From: CAZLIC01 sp964559535
GTDB lineage: Bacteria > Pseudomonadota > Alphaproteobacteria > Rhodobacterales > Rhodobacteraceae
Direction of reading: 5' to 3'
Length of the DNA: 61,725 bases
NCBI GenBank assembly: GCA_964559535.1
Contig: CAZLIC010000017.1
Span: 1-61,725, forward strand
The notes under the pieces were generated by a model. The model was not told the DNA's origin. It ran no database searches and saw nothing but the letters and a program-made list of their open reading frames with translations. Position numbers and translations under genes: made by a program. The number at the start of each line of letters is the position of its first letter. The first letter of the stretch is position 1. This document shows positions 40,762 to 49,669 of the stretch, in pieces.

Positions 40762-41349
40762 CTACAGGGCGCGCCACCACAGCTGCAACGGCTTGGCAGA
40801 CGGCTGATCCTCGCCGATGTCGCGCCAGCGGAACGTGGCGATGGCGCCGGGCAAAGGGGCATAGCCCCGCTTCGTCCAGAACACATCGTTGCTGCGAAAG
40901 GCGGGCGGCTTCAGCGGGTGGTCTTCGGGCCGCTTGACCGAGGCAAAGGCGGCATGCGTGCGGCCAAGGCGGCGTGCATGCGACTCGCGCTCGTCGAAAA
41001 ACCGGTGGCCAAGGCCGCGTCCGCGGTACTGCGGCAACAGCACGGACTCGGCGCAATAGAAAATCCGCTCCAGCGGCAGACCCAGCCTGGCAAGTGGCGC
41101 GGCAAAGTCGTCGGCGTGGTCTTCCATCGGCGTGCCGGTCGCAGCACCCACCAGCGCTTCTCCGTCAAAGGCCCCCACCAGAATGGCGCCGGGGCTGTCG
41201 CGGTAGGTCTGCAGATACCCGCGCTCATAGGCCAGGTCGCCGTCATACAGGTAAGGCCAGTCACGGAAGACCGCGATGCGCAGCGCGGCGACGCCGTCGA
41301 GATGCGCGTCAAGGTCGGCGCCGGTCAGGGTGCGGACGGTGACGGTCAC
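40762..41349 (-). CDS. GNAT-family N-acetyltransferase
   Basis: 195 aa from the GTG at 41349, which overlaps the ChaC stop (GTGA). The acetyl-CoA loop is visible as LLPQYRGRGLGHRFF (about 120-134) after ERIFYCAESV. The C-terminus has FWTKRGYAPLPGA. The acceptor is unknown. A longer frame upstream would lie inside chaC and has no family support. It is co-transcribed with the ChaC gene. Confidence 0.85.
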   Translation of the reverse strand: MTVTVRTLTGADLDAHLDGVAALRIAVFRDWPYLYDGDLAYERGYLQTYRDSPGAILVGAFDGEALVGAATGTPMEDHADDFAAPLARLGLPLERIFYCAESVLLPQYRGRGLGHRFFDERESHARRLGRTHAAFASVKRPEDHPLKPPAFRSNDVFWTKRGYAPLPGAIATFRWRDIGEDQPSAKPLQLWWRAL

Positions 41350-42047
41350 GGCATGCCATGGTCGGCGCGGATGCGGTCGGCGACCCGGGCCTGCAGACGC
41401 CACAGATAGGCGTCATGGATGCCCGCTTCCTGCAGCCCGACCACCGTGTTGCGCAGGTACTCGGCGCAACTGCCCATATGGCCCACCGCCCGCGCCAGCC
41501 GCTCGGCCTGCGCATCCAGGGGCAGCATCACGAAATCCGGGTCGTTGCGCACGGCGCAGTAGAAGGTCAGCGCGCGGCCCATCGAGCCGTCATCCTGCCG
41601 CAGCGTGACCCACCGCAACCACGGCAGGTCCTCGTGAAACGACACCTCGCGCCGCAGAAGGCGCATGATGCGCGCAGGGCGGATGTCATCGGGCAGCCTG
41701 TACACCACGCCGCGGCAGGACCCGCCGGGCGCCAGCCCCAACATCAGGCCCGGATTTTCGGGCGTGGCGCGCCAGTTGAGCAGGTTGATGCAGAAGGCGC
41801 GGCGCCAGCCGTGCAGCGTGGCCACGGCGGCAGCAGTATGGTCGAAGGCGGGCTTCCAGATCAGCGAGCCATAGGCAAAGATGCGCAGCCCGTCGTCGGG
41901 CACCTCGGCGCACAGCCGGGCGCAGACTGCGTCGAAGTCGTCATCGGTCAGCGGCGTCAGGCCCGGCCGATGCGGCGGCCGGTCCACCGCGCGATGAAGC
42001 CGCGCCACAAGGTCGGCGGTCAGATGGGGCTCGCGCTGGGGGGGCAT
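41346..42047 (-). CDS. chaC: Gamma-glutamylcyclotransferase, ChaC-like
   Basis: Glutathione-degrading enzyme of 233 aa (gamma-glutamyl to 5-oxoproline). It shows FAYGSLIWKPAF (substrate-binding YGSL motif, about 58-69), GWRRAFC and VSFHEDLPWL containing a glutamate, as expected for the catalytic position. The start ATG follows a DksA-like gene by six bases. Cytoplasmic. Confidence 0.9.
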   Translation of the reverse strand: MPPQREPHLTADLVARLHRAVDRPPHRPGLTPLTDDDFDAVCARLCAEVPDDGLRIFAYGSLIWKPAFDHTAAAVATLHGWRRAFCINLLNWRATPENPGLMLGLAPGGSCRGVVYRLPDDIRPARIMRLLRREVSFHEDLPWLRWVTLRQDDGSMGRALTFYCAVRNDPDFVMLPLDAQAERLARAVGHMGSCAEYLRNTVVGLQEAGIHDAYLWRLQARVADRIRADHGMP

Positions 42048-42053
42048 GGGGCG

Positions 42054-42326
42054 CTACTTCAGCTGGCTGTCCTTGGACCCGCGCCGGTTGATGCCGCCGC
42101 GCGCCTGCGGCCGGGCATCGCGCGCCTGCTGGCAGTCGATGCACAGCTTGACACCCGGCAACGCATTGCGCCGCGCCTCGGGGATCGGTTCGTCGCATTC
42201 GGCGCAGGTGCCACGGCTTTCCCCGCCCGGCAGGCGGCTGCGCAGCTTCAGCCGAGCCAGTTCGTCGGCAATGGACGCCTCGATCTGTTCTTCCACCGCG
42301 CCGTCGCGCGCCCAACCACCCGCCAT
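42054..42326 (-). CDS. DksA/TraR-type zinc-finger protein, short form
   Basis: 90 aa. The N-terminal helix (VEEQIEASIADELARL) is followed by a four-cysteine zinc finger CAECDEPIPEARRNALPG ... CIDCQ (about 41-66), as in short TraR-like proteins that bind RNA polymerase. It lacks the long coiled coil of full DksA. It leads into chaC and the acetyltransferase gene on the same strand. Confidence 0.85.
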   Translation of the reverse strand: MAGGWARDGAVEEQIEASIADELARLKLRSRLPGGESRGTCAECDEPIPEARRNALPGVKLCIDCQQARDARPQARGGINRRGSKDSQLK

Positions 42327-42440
42327 GCCGCAGCCCTCCTGTCAGCACCAGACTACACCGCACAAGACAGGTGTGAAACAAGGGGTAACGTCGGCGTTCC
42401 CGCATCGATCAGCAACCAGAAAAGTTACCGATTCGTGAAT

Positions 42441-42497
42441 GGACGACCTTAAGTTACTGATTTTGCTGGGGTGGCAGGTGTGTCCCACGGTGGGACA
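42441..42497 (-). repeat. Dispersed intergenic repeat, copy 1 (TGTCCCAC palindrome plus conserved tail)
   Basis: A 17-bp perfect palindrome (42481-42497), a 17-base unconserved spacer and a tail of about 22 bases (AAATCAGTAACTTAAGGTCG on the minus strand). The same arrangement occurs at 58889-58946. An extra half-site TGTCCCAC lies at 42503-42510. It sits just after the stop of the SnoaL-like gene. Confidence 0.75.
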
Positions 42498-42513
42498 GGG
42501 TCTGTCCCACGGA

Positions 42514-42921
42514 TCAGGCCGAAACCTGCGCAACCCAGTCCTTCAGGTTGTAGAAGGTGGTCACGCGGGCAATCCTGCCGCCCCTCAGGTCGAAGAAGGC
42601 ACCGGCGGGAAGAACGTAGGTCTGCCCTTTCGCTTCGGGCAGGCCGGGGTCGGTCTGCAGGTACTGGCCGTGCACGGTAAACTCGGCCGCGCCGCGGCTG
42701 CCGTCCTCGCTGGCGAAGATCACCATGTCGCGCAGCTCCTCGCGGTAGCTGACGCCCATGTGGCTGCAGAATTCGGCGAACAGCGCCTTGCCGCGGCGGA
42801 TGCCGCCCTCGTTCACGCGGTGCTCGATGTCGTCGGTCAGTTCGGCCAGCATCCCGGCCGCATCCCCGGCGTTGAAGGCGGCGTAGTAGCGGGCAATGGC
42901 GGCACGGGCGTCGGCGGTCAT
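42514..42921 (-). CDS. SnoaL/NTF2-like protein
   Basis: 135 aa, a single NTF2-like alpha+beta fold: the N-terminal helix ARAAIARYYAAFNAGD followed by MLAELTDDIEHRVNEG, then strands ending RIARVTTFYNLKDWV. This matches ketosteroid-isomerase-like proteins of unknown substrate. Single gene between two dispersed repeat elements. Confidence 0.82.
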   Translation of the reverse strand: MTADARAAIARYYAAFNAGDAAGMLAELTDDIEHRVNEGGIRRGKALFAEFCSHMGVSYREELRDMVIFASEDGSRGAAEFTVHGQYLQTDPGLPEAKGQTYVLPAGAFFDLRGGRIARVTTFYNLKDWVAQVSA

Positions 42922-42948
42922 GTCGGGCCTCGGGTCTGGCGGAGAGCG

Positions 42949-42969
42949 CCGGGGGTTTCACACCCCCGG
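42949..42969 (-). terminator. G/C hairpin after the quinone-reductase-like gene
   Basis: 8-bp arms CCGGGGGT (42949-42956) and ACCCCCGG (42962-42969) around a 5-base loop. On the minus strand it is preceded by CAAATATCCC, a sequence shared with the hairpin at 57763-57788. Likely terminator of the gene ending at 43013. Confidence 0.5.
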
Positions 42970-43012
42970 ACCCCCGTGGGATATTTGAGAAAGGAAGAAA
43001 GGGGAAGCAGGG

Positions 43013-43843
43013 TCAGGCCAGCGCCGCCGCCACCGTGGCCGCCATCGGCGTTGTGGGCCGCCCGATCAGGCGCGACAACGTGCGGCTGTCATCGAACAGC
43101 GCGCCCGCCGCCGCCTGCATGTCGGCATCGGCCAGCATTGCGGCAAAGGCCGGCGGCAAGCCGAACCCGGCCAGGATCCCCGCATAGACGTCCTCGGGCA
43201 GGTTGTTGTAGGGAATGTCCTTCCCGGTCAGACGCGAGACTTCGGCCGCCATCTCGGCCATCGTATAGGCGGTGTCGCCCGCCAGTTCATAGGCCTGTCC
43301 GGCATGCCCCTCGGTTGCCGCCACGACGGCCAGCGCCTCGGCAAAGTCCGCCCGCGACGCCGAGGACATGCGTCCGCTGCCCGCCGCGCCGATCATCGCG
43401 CCATGCGCCACGGCGCCACCCAGCGCGCCGGTGTGGTTCTCGGTGTACCAGCCGTTGCGCAGGACGGTGAAGGGAACGCCGCTTTCGGCCAGCACGGATT
43501 CCGTGGCGATGTGGTCGGCGGCCAGTTTCATCGGCGAGGCCAGACCCTTCAGGATGCCGGTATAGACGATGCGCCCGACGCCCGCCTGCCGTGCCGCGGC
43601 CACGGCACGGGCATGGTCACCTGCCCGGTCGTCGAAGCTGCTGGAAGAGATGAGGGCCAGCGTGGTGACGCCGGTCAGCGCGCCCGCGTCGGGGCGGCTG
43701 TAGTCGAAGGCGCGGGCCTCAAAGCCTTCGGGGGCCCGCGACGGGTCGCGCGCCAGCGCGATGGCCGGGACGCCGCGGGATTTCAGGGCGGCAAGGGCCA
43801 GGCGGCCAAGCTGGCCGGTGGCACCGGTGACGGCGATGGTCAT
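43013..43843 (-). CDS. NAD(P)-dependent NmrA/QorB-type oxidoreductase
   Basis: 276 aa. The N-terminal Rossmann motif is TGATGQLGR (residues 6-14), followed by PAIALARDPSRAP. The catalytic lysine/tyrosine pair of classical SDRs is absent, as in NmrA/QorB proteins. It includes VPFTVLRNGWYTEN. Probably a quinone or nitro-compound reductase. I chose the ATG at 43843 (MTIAVTGATG). Divergent from an HxlR regulator with an operator-like inverted repeat between, as in qorB/qorR pairs. Confidence 0.85.
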   Translation of the reverse strand: MTIAVTGATGQLGRLALAALKSRGVPAIALARDPSRAPEGFEARAFDYSRPDAGALTGVTTLALISSSSFDDRAGDHARAVAAARQAGVGRIVYTGILKGLASPMKLAADHIATESVLAESGVPFTVLRNGWYTENHTGALGGAVAHGAMIGAAGSGRMSSASRADFAEALAVVAATEGHAGQAYELAGDTAYTMAEMAAEVSRLTGKDIPYNNLPEDVYAGILAGFGLPPAFAAMLADADMQAAAGALFDDSRTLSRLIGRPTTPMAATVAAALA

Positions 43844-43882
43844 GGGTCTCTCCCGTTGGTGTTGACGGGGGGAAGCTAGGCG

Positions 43883-43925
43883 GGATACTTCCCTTCGGAA
43901 AGCACTGTCATTTTCGTAAGTATCC
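43883..43925. promoter_or_regulatory. Operator-like inverted repeat between qorB-like and hxlR-like genes
   Basis: GGATACTT (43883-43890) and AAGTATCC (43918-43925) are perfect 8-bp arms 27 bases apart, in the 95-base divergent region. HxlR-family regulators bind such TACT/AGTA half-sites near their own genes, so autoregulation and control of the reductase is likely. Confidence 0.6.
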
Positions 43926-43938
43926 GGCGGAGGCGCAC

Positions 43939-44307
43939 ATGGACGGCGGCGGCATTGCACAGGTGGCCGACGTGATGAACCCCGACTGCCCGTCGCGGCG
44001 CATCCTTCTGCACGTGCTGGGGCGGTGGGGCGGGCTGGTGATGCTGGCGCTGGTGCCGGGGCCGCAGCGGTTTGGCGCGCTGCGGCGGCGGGTCGGCGGC
44101 ATCAGCGAGCGGATGCTGGCGCAGACGCTGGACGTGCTGGAGGCGGACGGGCTGGTGCTGCGCACGCAGTACGAGGCGCTGCCGCCGCATGTGGACTACC
44201 GTCTGACCGACCTGGGCCGCGAGGTGGGGAACCGGGTGTTCGCGCTGGCGGGATGGATCGAGGGGAACCTGCCCGCGCTGGCGGCGGCGGCACAACCGCA
44301 GACGTGA
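43939..44307 (+). CDS. HxlR-family transcriptional regulator
   Basis: 122 aa with a winged helix: CPSRRILLHVLGRWGGLVML (DNA-binding core start), GPQRFGALRRRVGGISERMLAQTLDVLEADGLVLR. The typical regulatory cysteine is at residue 17. The partner reductase is divergent. It probably senses electrophiles or quinones. Confidence 0.9.
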   Translation: MDGGGIAQVADVMNPDCPSRRILLHVLGRWGGLVMLALVPGPQRFGALRRRVGGISERMLAQTLDVLEADGLVLRTQYEALPPHVDYRLTDLGREVGNRVFALAGWIEGNLPALAAAAQPQT

Positions 44308-44345
44308 TGCCCAGCCGTTCCGGAACGACGTCCTTTGGTGCGTTC

Positions 44346-44813
44346 CTACGCCGCTGCCTCTGTCGGCGGGCCGAACCGGGCGACCAGGCGGTCGCGGATC
44401 TGGTCGCGGGCCTGGCGGTAGGCCGACAGTTTCGCCTCTCGCCCGTCGCCGATGGCGGTGGGGTCGAGAATGGGCCAGAACTCGACGTCCAGGTGGTGAA
44501 AGCGGGTGAGTTCCAGCGCCTTCCTCTGGCTTTGCGGCGACAGGGCCACGATCAGGTCGAACTGCGACAGGTCATCGCCCAGCTGCTCCATCTCCTCGAA
44601 CGACCGCGAGCGGTGCCGCGAAAGTTCGATCCCCAGTTCCTTGCAGACGGCGATGGAAAAGCCGTCGATCTCCATGTCGTTGCGGCAGCCCGCCGACTGC
44701 ACATAGGCGCGGGTGCCGTAGAATTTTTTCATCAGGCCTTCGGCCATGGGCGAACGGACGGCGTTGTGGTCGCAGCAGAACAGCACGGACTGCGGGAATG
44801 CAGGCACCATCAC
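44346..44813 (-). CDS. Low-molecular-weight phosphotyrosine phosphatase family protein
   Basis: 155 aa. The catalytic P-loop is CDHNAVRS (C-x5-R, near residue 14) in the VLFCCDHNAVRSPMAEG context, and the general-acid aspartate is in WPILDPTA (about 115). Related to arsenate reductases of the LMW-PTP type. Starts in a four-base overlap with the UPF0262 gene, a pairing common in this family of bacteria. Confidence 0.87.
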   Translation of the reverse strand: MMVPAFPQSVLFCCDHNAVRSPMAEGLMKKFYGTRAYVQSAGCRNDMEIDGFSIAVCKELGIELSRHRSRSFEEMEQLGDDLSQFDLIVALSPQSQRKALELTRFHHLDVEFWPILDPTAIGDGREAKLSAYRQARDQIRDRLVARFGPPTEAAA

Positions 44814-45286
44814 CCCCAGTGCAGGACGCAGATCAGGGTGAACAGACGGCGGGCCGTGTCGATGTCGACCGCCGCCTTGCCTTCCAGCCGTTCCTGCAGC
44901 ACCCGCGCACCTTCGTTGTGGATGCCCCGGCGGGCCATGTCGATGGCTTCGATCTGGCTGGGGGGCAGGCGCTTGACCGCGTCGAAGTAGCTTTCACAGA
45001 TCTGGAAGTAGTCCTTCACCACCTGCCGGAACGGGCCCAGCGACAGGTGGAACTCGGTCACCTTCTCGGACCCTTCGGTGGCAATGTCGAACACAAGCCG
45101 CCCGTCGCGGATGCCCAGGTGCAGGCGGTAGGGGCCGGGGGGCGGCGCGCGCCCGTCACGCGGCGGCAGGTCGAAGGCGTTCTCTTCCAGCAGATCGAAG
45201 ATCGCCACGCGCCGCTCCTGCTCGATCTCGGGCGTCGGGCGGGCCAGACCGCGCTCGTCGATCTCGATATGGCAGATGCGGGTCAT
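44810..45286 (-). CDS. UPF0262 family protein
   Basis: 158 aa from the ATG at 45286 (MTRICHIEIDERGL). It matches the UPF0262 pattern that I recall, including FHLSLGPFRQVVKDYFQICESYFDAV and RRGIHNEGARVL. Function unknown; the group is largely restricted to alphaproteobacteria. Translationally coupled to the phosphatase gene. Confidence 0.87.
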   Translation of the reverse strand: MTRICHIEIDERGLARPTPEIEQERRVAIFDLLEENAFDLPPRDGRAPPPGPYRLHLGIRDGRLVFDIATEGSEKVTEFHLSLGPFRQVVKDYFQICESYFDAVKRLPPSQIEAIDMARRGIHNEGARVLQERLEGKAAVDIDTARRLFTLICVLHWG

Positions 45287-45379
45287 GGGGCGGGTCCGGG
45301 CCTTGGCCGGACGCTTTTGCATCAAGCACGGCAGCGGAGCAAGGGGCGTGCCAGCCGCGCACAGCGCGGAAACCTGCCG

Positions 45380-45835
45380 TCAGCCGCCGGTCTCCTGCCG
45401 CAGCAGGGCGTTCAGGCGGTCGGCCTCGTCTGCGGCAAAGCTGGGCAGGTCGGGGCGCTGGCCGAACCTGGGCAGGCGCGTGTCGGCGCAGATGTGGCGG
45501 GTGACCTGGACCGTCCCGGGGTGGTCCGGCGATCCCACCGTAACGTTGGTCAGCCAGTCGTCCTCGGCCCGCAGCGCCTGCCAGACGATGCGCGATCCGC
45601 AGGTGCCGCAGAAGCCGCGCTTCCCCTCGGCCGAGGACTGGTAGTACTGCGGAGCGTCGCCCAGATAGCGCAGGCTGCCCGCGCGGATCAGCACGGTGAT
45701 TTCGGCGGGCTGGCCTGTGCTGCGCTGGCAGATGGTGCAGTGGCAGACATAGCCGTTGTGCAGGAACACCTCGGCCTCATACCGGATGCGGCCGCACTGG
45801 CAGCCGCCGGTGACGGGTGTGGTGCGGTGTGTCAT
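45380..45835 (-). CDS. GFA-family zinc protein
   Basis: 151 aa with zinc-binding cysteines arranged as GGCQCGRIRY, CHCTICQ and CGTCGS, the CENP-V/GFA (glutathione-dependent formaldehyde-activating) fold. The substrate is not established for most members. Single gene. Confidence 0.9.
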   Translation of the reverse strand: MTHRTTPVTGGCQCGRIRYEAEVFLHNGYVCHCTICQRSTGQPAEITVLIRAGSLRYLGDAPQYYQSSAEGKRGFCGTCGSRIVWQALRAEDDWLTNVTVGSPDHPGTVQVTRHICADTRLPRFGQRPDLPSFAADEADRLNALLRQETGG

Positions 45836-45966
45836 CCCGGGCTCCCATGCCTGTGCCGCGGCATGCCGGGCGGAGGCGGGCCGAGCGTCAAACGATCGGG
45901 CACCGGAGCGGCTGGCGCCGGGGCGGGGGCCGGTCTAGGTTGCTACTGCCCTGGGGGAGTTCTGCG

Positions 45967-46989
45967 ATGGACCGACCGCTTGTCCTGTCCTGTCCGCTGC
46001 CGCGGACCTTGCCGCTGATCCTGTCACCCGAGCGGCTGGCCGACCTGCATGCGCGCTACACCGTGGTCGAAACCACCGACGAGACGCTGCCGGGCCTGCC
46101 GGACGCGGTGCTGGGGCAGGCGCGCTATGTCATCGGGCAGCCGCCGCTGGACGCGCCGCTGCTGGCACGGCTGGCCGGTCTGCGCTGCATCTTCAACGTG
46201 GAATCCAACCTGCTGCCCAACATGCCCTATGACGCGGCCTTTGCCCGCGGCATCCATGTGGTGACGACGGGGGCGGTGTTCGCGCAGCCGGTGGCCGAGA
46301 TCGGGCTGGGCTTCGCGCTGTCGCTGCTGCGCAACATCCACGGCGCCGATGCCGATTTCCGGGCCGGGCGGGAACGCTGGGGCGGCGAGGGCAACGCGCA
46401 GGCGCGGCTCTTGACCGGGGCAGAGGTGGGCATCATCGGGTTCGGCGACCTGGGGCGGGCCGTGGCGCAGGTGCTGCGCGGGTTCCGTCCCCGGCTGTCG
46501 GTCTACGACCCCTGGCTTCCCGCCGCCCGCATCCGCGACCACGACGCGCGGCCCGCCGATCTGGCCACGGTGCTGGCGCAGTCGGACGTGGTGTTCGTGA
46601 CGGCCGCCGTGACAACCGAGAACCGCGGCTTCCTGGGCGCGGCCGAGTTCGCCGCGATGCGCCCCGGTGCCTGCTTCATCCTGCTGTCGCGCGCCGATGT
46701 GGTGGATTTTCCGGCGCTGATGGCGGCGGCAGCCAGCGGCCACCTGCGGGTGGCGTCCGACGTGTTTCCGGCCGAGCCGCTGCCGCCCGACCATCCGGTG
46801 CGGGGCATTCCCGGCTTTCTTCTGTCGGCGCACCGGGCAGGCGCGCTGGACGTGGCGTTCCGGCAGATGGGCGAGATGGTGCTGGCCGACATGGAACTGA
46901 TGGACCGCGGCCTGCCGCCGGTGCTGTGTCGGCGGGCCGAACGCGAGACGGTGGCGCGGCTGCGTTCCCGTCCGGTCACAGCCAACTAG
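45967..46989 (+). CDS. D-isomer-specific 2-hydroxyacid dehydrogenase family protein
   Basis: 340 aa, NAD-dependent. The nucleotide-binding motif is GIIGFGDLGRAVAQVL (about 154-169). The catalytic Arg/Glu/His pattern is altered: the usual Arg is in LLSRADVVDF, the Glu in PAEPLP, and the His in SAHRAGA. The N-terminal catalytic half is divergent. The substrate is unknown. Confidence 0.87.
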   Translation: MDRPLVLSCPLPRTLPLILSPERLADLHARYTVVETTDETLPGLPDAVLGQARYVIGQPPLDAPLLARLAGLRCIFNVESNLLPNMPYDAAFARGIHVVTTGAVFAQPVAEIGLGFALSLLRNIHGADADFRAGRERWGGEGNAQARLLTGAEVGIIGFGDLGRAVAQVLRGFRPRLSVYDPWLPAARIRDHDARPADLATVLAQSDVVFVTAAVTTENRGFLGAAEFAAMRPGACFILLSRADVVDFPALMAAAASGHLRVASDVFPAEPLPPDHPVRGIPGFLLSAHRAGALDVAFRQMGEMVLADMELMDRGLPPVLCRRAERETVARLRSRPVTAN

Positions 46990-47069
46990 GGATTTTCACA
47001 GGACTCTTGCCCGAAACCCGCAAGCCTGCGTAGACTCGCGCAAAAAAGAACGGGCAGAACGAGGCGGAG

Positions 47070-48827
47070 ATGCGGCGCAAGGTCGGGGCCCTGGCAGGGG
47101 CGGGCGTGGCGGCGGTGCTGGGCGGGCTGTGGCTTGCCGTGCCGGAGGATCGGATTGCATCCGTGGCGGCAGCCGAACTGCAGCGGCTGACCGGGCGCGA
47201 CTTCGTGATCGCCGACGTGGGTGCGCGGCTGTGGCCGGCACCGGGCGTGGTTCTTTCGGGGGTGCAGGTGGACGGGCCGGTCGGGGCACTGGCCATGGCC
47301 GACCGCGTGGTGCTGACCGTGGGGGCAGGGGCCCTGTTCGGCGGCGAGGTGGCGATCACGTCGGTCGAGGTGTCGGGCCTGCACGCCATGGCCGGGCGCG
47401 ACAGCAACGGGCGCAACCTGTGGACGCTGGCGCGTGGCACCGAGGGCGGCGCGGCGGTGTCGGCGCTGCGGCTGCGGCAGGTGGTGGTGCGCGACGGGTC
47501 GTTCGACTGGGCCGATGCGCAGGCGGGCCGGGCGGTTCTGGTGACGGGGATCGAGGCGCGCATGGCGCGTGGCACCGTCGAGGCGCAGGCGGTGGTGAAC
47601 GGCCAGCCGGTGCAGCTTCTGGCCGAAGCCGATGATGCGGCGGCGTTGTGGGGCGCCGGAAGCCCGGCGCGCGGGCAGTTCGCCGCAGGCGACGTGCGGG
47701 TGCTGTTCGATGGCCGGGTGGGTCTGGCCCCGCTGTTCGCCGAAGGGCAGGTGACGGCAGACGCGGCAGACCTTGCGGCGGTTGCGGCCCTGGCGGGGGG
47801 GCCGGTGCCTGCCCTGCCGGCGGGCCTGGGGCGCGACCTGCGGCAGGCAAAGGGTCAGGTGACACTGACGCCGCAGGGCAGCTGGCACCTGCGTGACGGT
47901 ACCGTGGCGCTGGACGGGAACCGGCTGTCGGTTGCGGCAGACCTGACGTTCGACGGCCTGCGGCCGCGGCTGACGGCTCAGGTCGAGGCGGAGGAGCTGG
48001 ACGTGGTGCTGGACGGCGCCCGACCGGAAGTGCCCGTGGCGGCGCTGCTGACGGTGGCGGATGCCGAGGTGGGGCTGCGCCTGGGGATGTTCACGCTGGA
48101 TGGACGCCCGATGGGGCCGGTGCGGGCCGAGGCCCGGGTGGACCGCGCGCGTGCCGAGATTGCCCTGCGCGAGGCCGGGCTGTTTGGCGGAAGACTGGTT
48201 GGCGACGTGGTGGTGAACGCGCGGTCGGCCCTTTCGGTTTCGGGGGACCTTGCGGTGGCGGGGGTTGATCTGGCCGCGGCCGCGTCGGCTGTCGGCTGGT
48301 CCGACCAAGTGGCCGGACGGGCCGATGCAAGGCTGTCGTTCACCGGCAAGGGCGAAAGCGCGGCAGCCGTGCTGGCGGGGCTGGACGGTGAGGGGCGCCT
48401 GGGCATCGGCAACGCGACCCTGCAGGGAACCGATCTGGCGGCACTGTTCCGCCTGGCCGATGCACAGCAGGCGCAGGGGGAAACGCGGATCGACCTGGCG
48501 ACCGCCAGCTTCACGCTGCAGGACGGCGTGCTGACGGCAGGCGACCTGCGTGTCGAGGCGGCAGATGTGGCGCTGGCGGGCACGGCAACGGTGGGCCTGG
48601 CGGCGCAGACGCTGGACCTGCGGGTCACGCCGGTGCGCCTGTCGGGCGCCGACCCGGCGCCGCCGCTGGTGCCGCTGCGCGTGGCGGGCACCTGGGCCGC
48701 GCCCGGCCTGGCCTTCGACCTGTCGGTGCTGGCCGCCCGCGAACTGGCGGCAGAGCGCGCACGCGCGGCGGAAAGGCCCGCCGCGCCGCAGCCGGTGGAC
48801 GTGGTGCCGTTGTCGGGAACGCGCTGA
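47070..48827 (+). CDS. AsmA-family protein
   Basis: 585 aa. An N-terminal transmembrane anchor (about residues 8-25) is followed by a long, beta-rich periplasmic repeat region (VVLSGVQVDGPVG near the start), and the C-terminal part has the AsmA pattern LDLRVTPVRLSG. AsmA-like proteins act in outer-membrane lipid transport. The start ATG is preceded by a GGCGGAG ribosome site. The C-terminus lacks other domains. Confidence 0.8.
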   Translation: MRRKVGALAGAGVAAVLGGLWLAVPEDRIASVAAAELQRLTGRDFVIADVGARLWPAPGVVLSGVQVDGPVGALAMADRVVLTVGAGALFGGEVAITSVEVSGLHAMAGRDSNGRNLWTLARGTEGGAAVSALRLRQVVVRDGSFDWADAQAGRAVLVTGIEARMARGTVEAQAVVNGQPVQLLAEADDAAALWGAGSPARGQFAAGDVRVLFDGRVGLAPLFAEGQVTADAADLAAVAALAGGPVPALPAGLGRDLRQAKGQVTLTPQGSWHLRDGTVALDGNRLSVAADLTFDGLRPRLTAQVEAEELDVVLDGARPEVPVAALLTVADAEVGLRLGMFTLDGRPMGPVRAEARVDRARAEIALREAGLFGGRLVGDVVVNARSALSVSGDLAVAGVDLAAAASAVGWSDQVAGRADARLSFTGKGESAAAVLAGLDGEGRLGIGNATLQGTDLAALFRLADAQQAQGETRIDLATASFTLQDGVLTAGDLRVEAADVALAGTATVGLAAQTLDLRVTPVRLSGADPAPPLVPLRVAGTWAAPGLAFDLSVLAARELAAERARAAERPAAPQPVDVVPLSGTR

Positions 48828-48857
48828 GCAGTCTGGAATTCGCGCGCCCCGCGCCGG

Positions 48858-49412
48858 TCAGTTGTCTCCGCCGCCGCCCTTCTTTTTCTTGTTCTTCTTG
48901 GCTTTGCCGATTTCCTTTTTCGACGCGGTTGCCGTTTTCGAGATTTCCGAGACCTTTTTCAGCGCCTCTTCCAGCGCTGCGGTGACGTCTTCACCGCCAC
49001 CCTTGCCCTTCGACTTGCCCTTGGCACCCTTGCCACCCTTGCCGCCGCCTTCCTCTTCGCCCTGCGACTTGGCCTCGTCCAGCGCATCCTGCAGCATTTT
49101 CTGGATATTGCCGATGGCGGCGGCCTGTCCGTCAACCAGCTTCTTCATGCCGTCAACGGCCCCGCCGATGGCCTCTTCGCCCTTCTTCTCGGCGTCGGTG
49201 GCCATCTTCACCAGGTCCTTGCCCTGCGTCTCGGCCTTCTTCACGCCGTCGGCGGCCTTCTTCAGGATCGAGTCGAGCGGTCCGCCCTGACCCTGCAACT
49301 CCTGCAGCTTCTTGCTGATCCCCTGCAGGCCATCCTTGCCCAGCCCTTCGCCGATCAGCTTGCCGATGTTCTTGCCACCGATGGCCTTCGTAATTCCCGA
49401 GAGAAACGGCAT
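48858..49412 (-). CDS. Lysine/glycine-rich coiled-coil protein, unknown
   Basis: 184 aa from the ATG at 49412 (MPFLSGITKAIGG). About 40 N-terminal residues are glycine-rich and amphipathic, and the middle is heptad-like helix rich in Lys/Ala/Glu. A glycine-lysine spacer (about 130-142) leads to a final helix and a very basic tail (KKNKKKKGGGGDN). There is no signal peptide or recognisable domain. Converges with the AsmA-like gene. Could bind nucleic acid or lipid, but I make no assignment. Confidence 0.65.
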   Translation of the reverse strand: MPFLSGITKAIGGKNIGKLIGEGLGKDGLQGISKKLQELQGQGGPLDSILKKAADGVKKAETQGKDLVKMATDAEKKGEEAIGGAVDGMKKLVDGQAAAIGNIQKMLQDALDEAKSQGEEEGGGKGGKGAKGKSKGKGGGEDVTAALEEALKKVSEISKTATASKKEIGKAKKNKKKKGGGGDN

Positions 49413-49669
49413 TTTCTGTCCTTTCGCTATGCATTCCGAAATCTGGTCCGGCGCAAGGAAATTGCCCAAACGGGTCAACTTGCACCAGTGCCCGGGCCGT
49501 ACACTGCGTCATTAGGTGTGCCTGCAAGTGCGGCCTGTCAAGCGGGTTGTATGTGGGGAAATACGTGCGAAATGGCAACAATACTTGCCGGAACTGTTGC
49601 TGCAGTGCACTTGGCCGTGGCGAAACTATCGCCTAGTCAATCGGCGGGGGCAATGTGACGGGTGTATGC

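Noticed and set aside
42481..42510. TGTCCCAC palindrome as intrinsic terminator
   Set aside because: No T-run follows in either direction, and the conserved tail at a fixed distance suggests another role.
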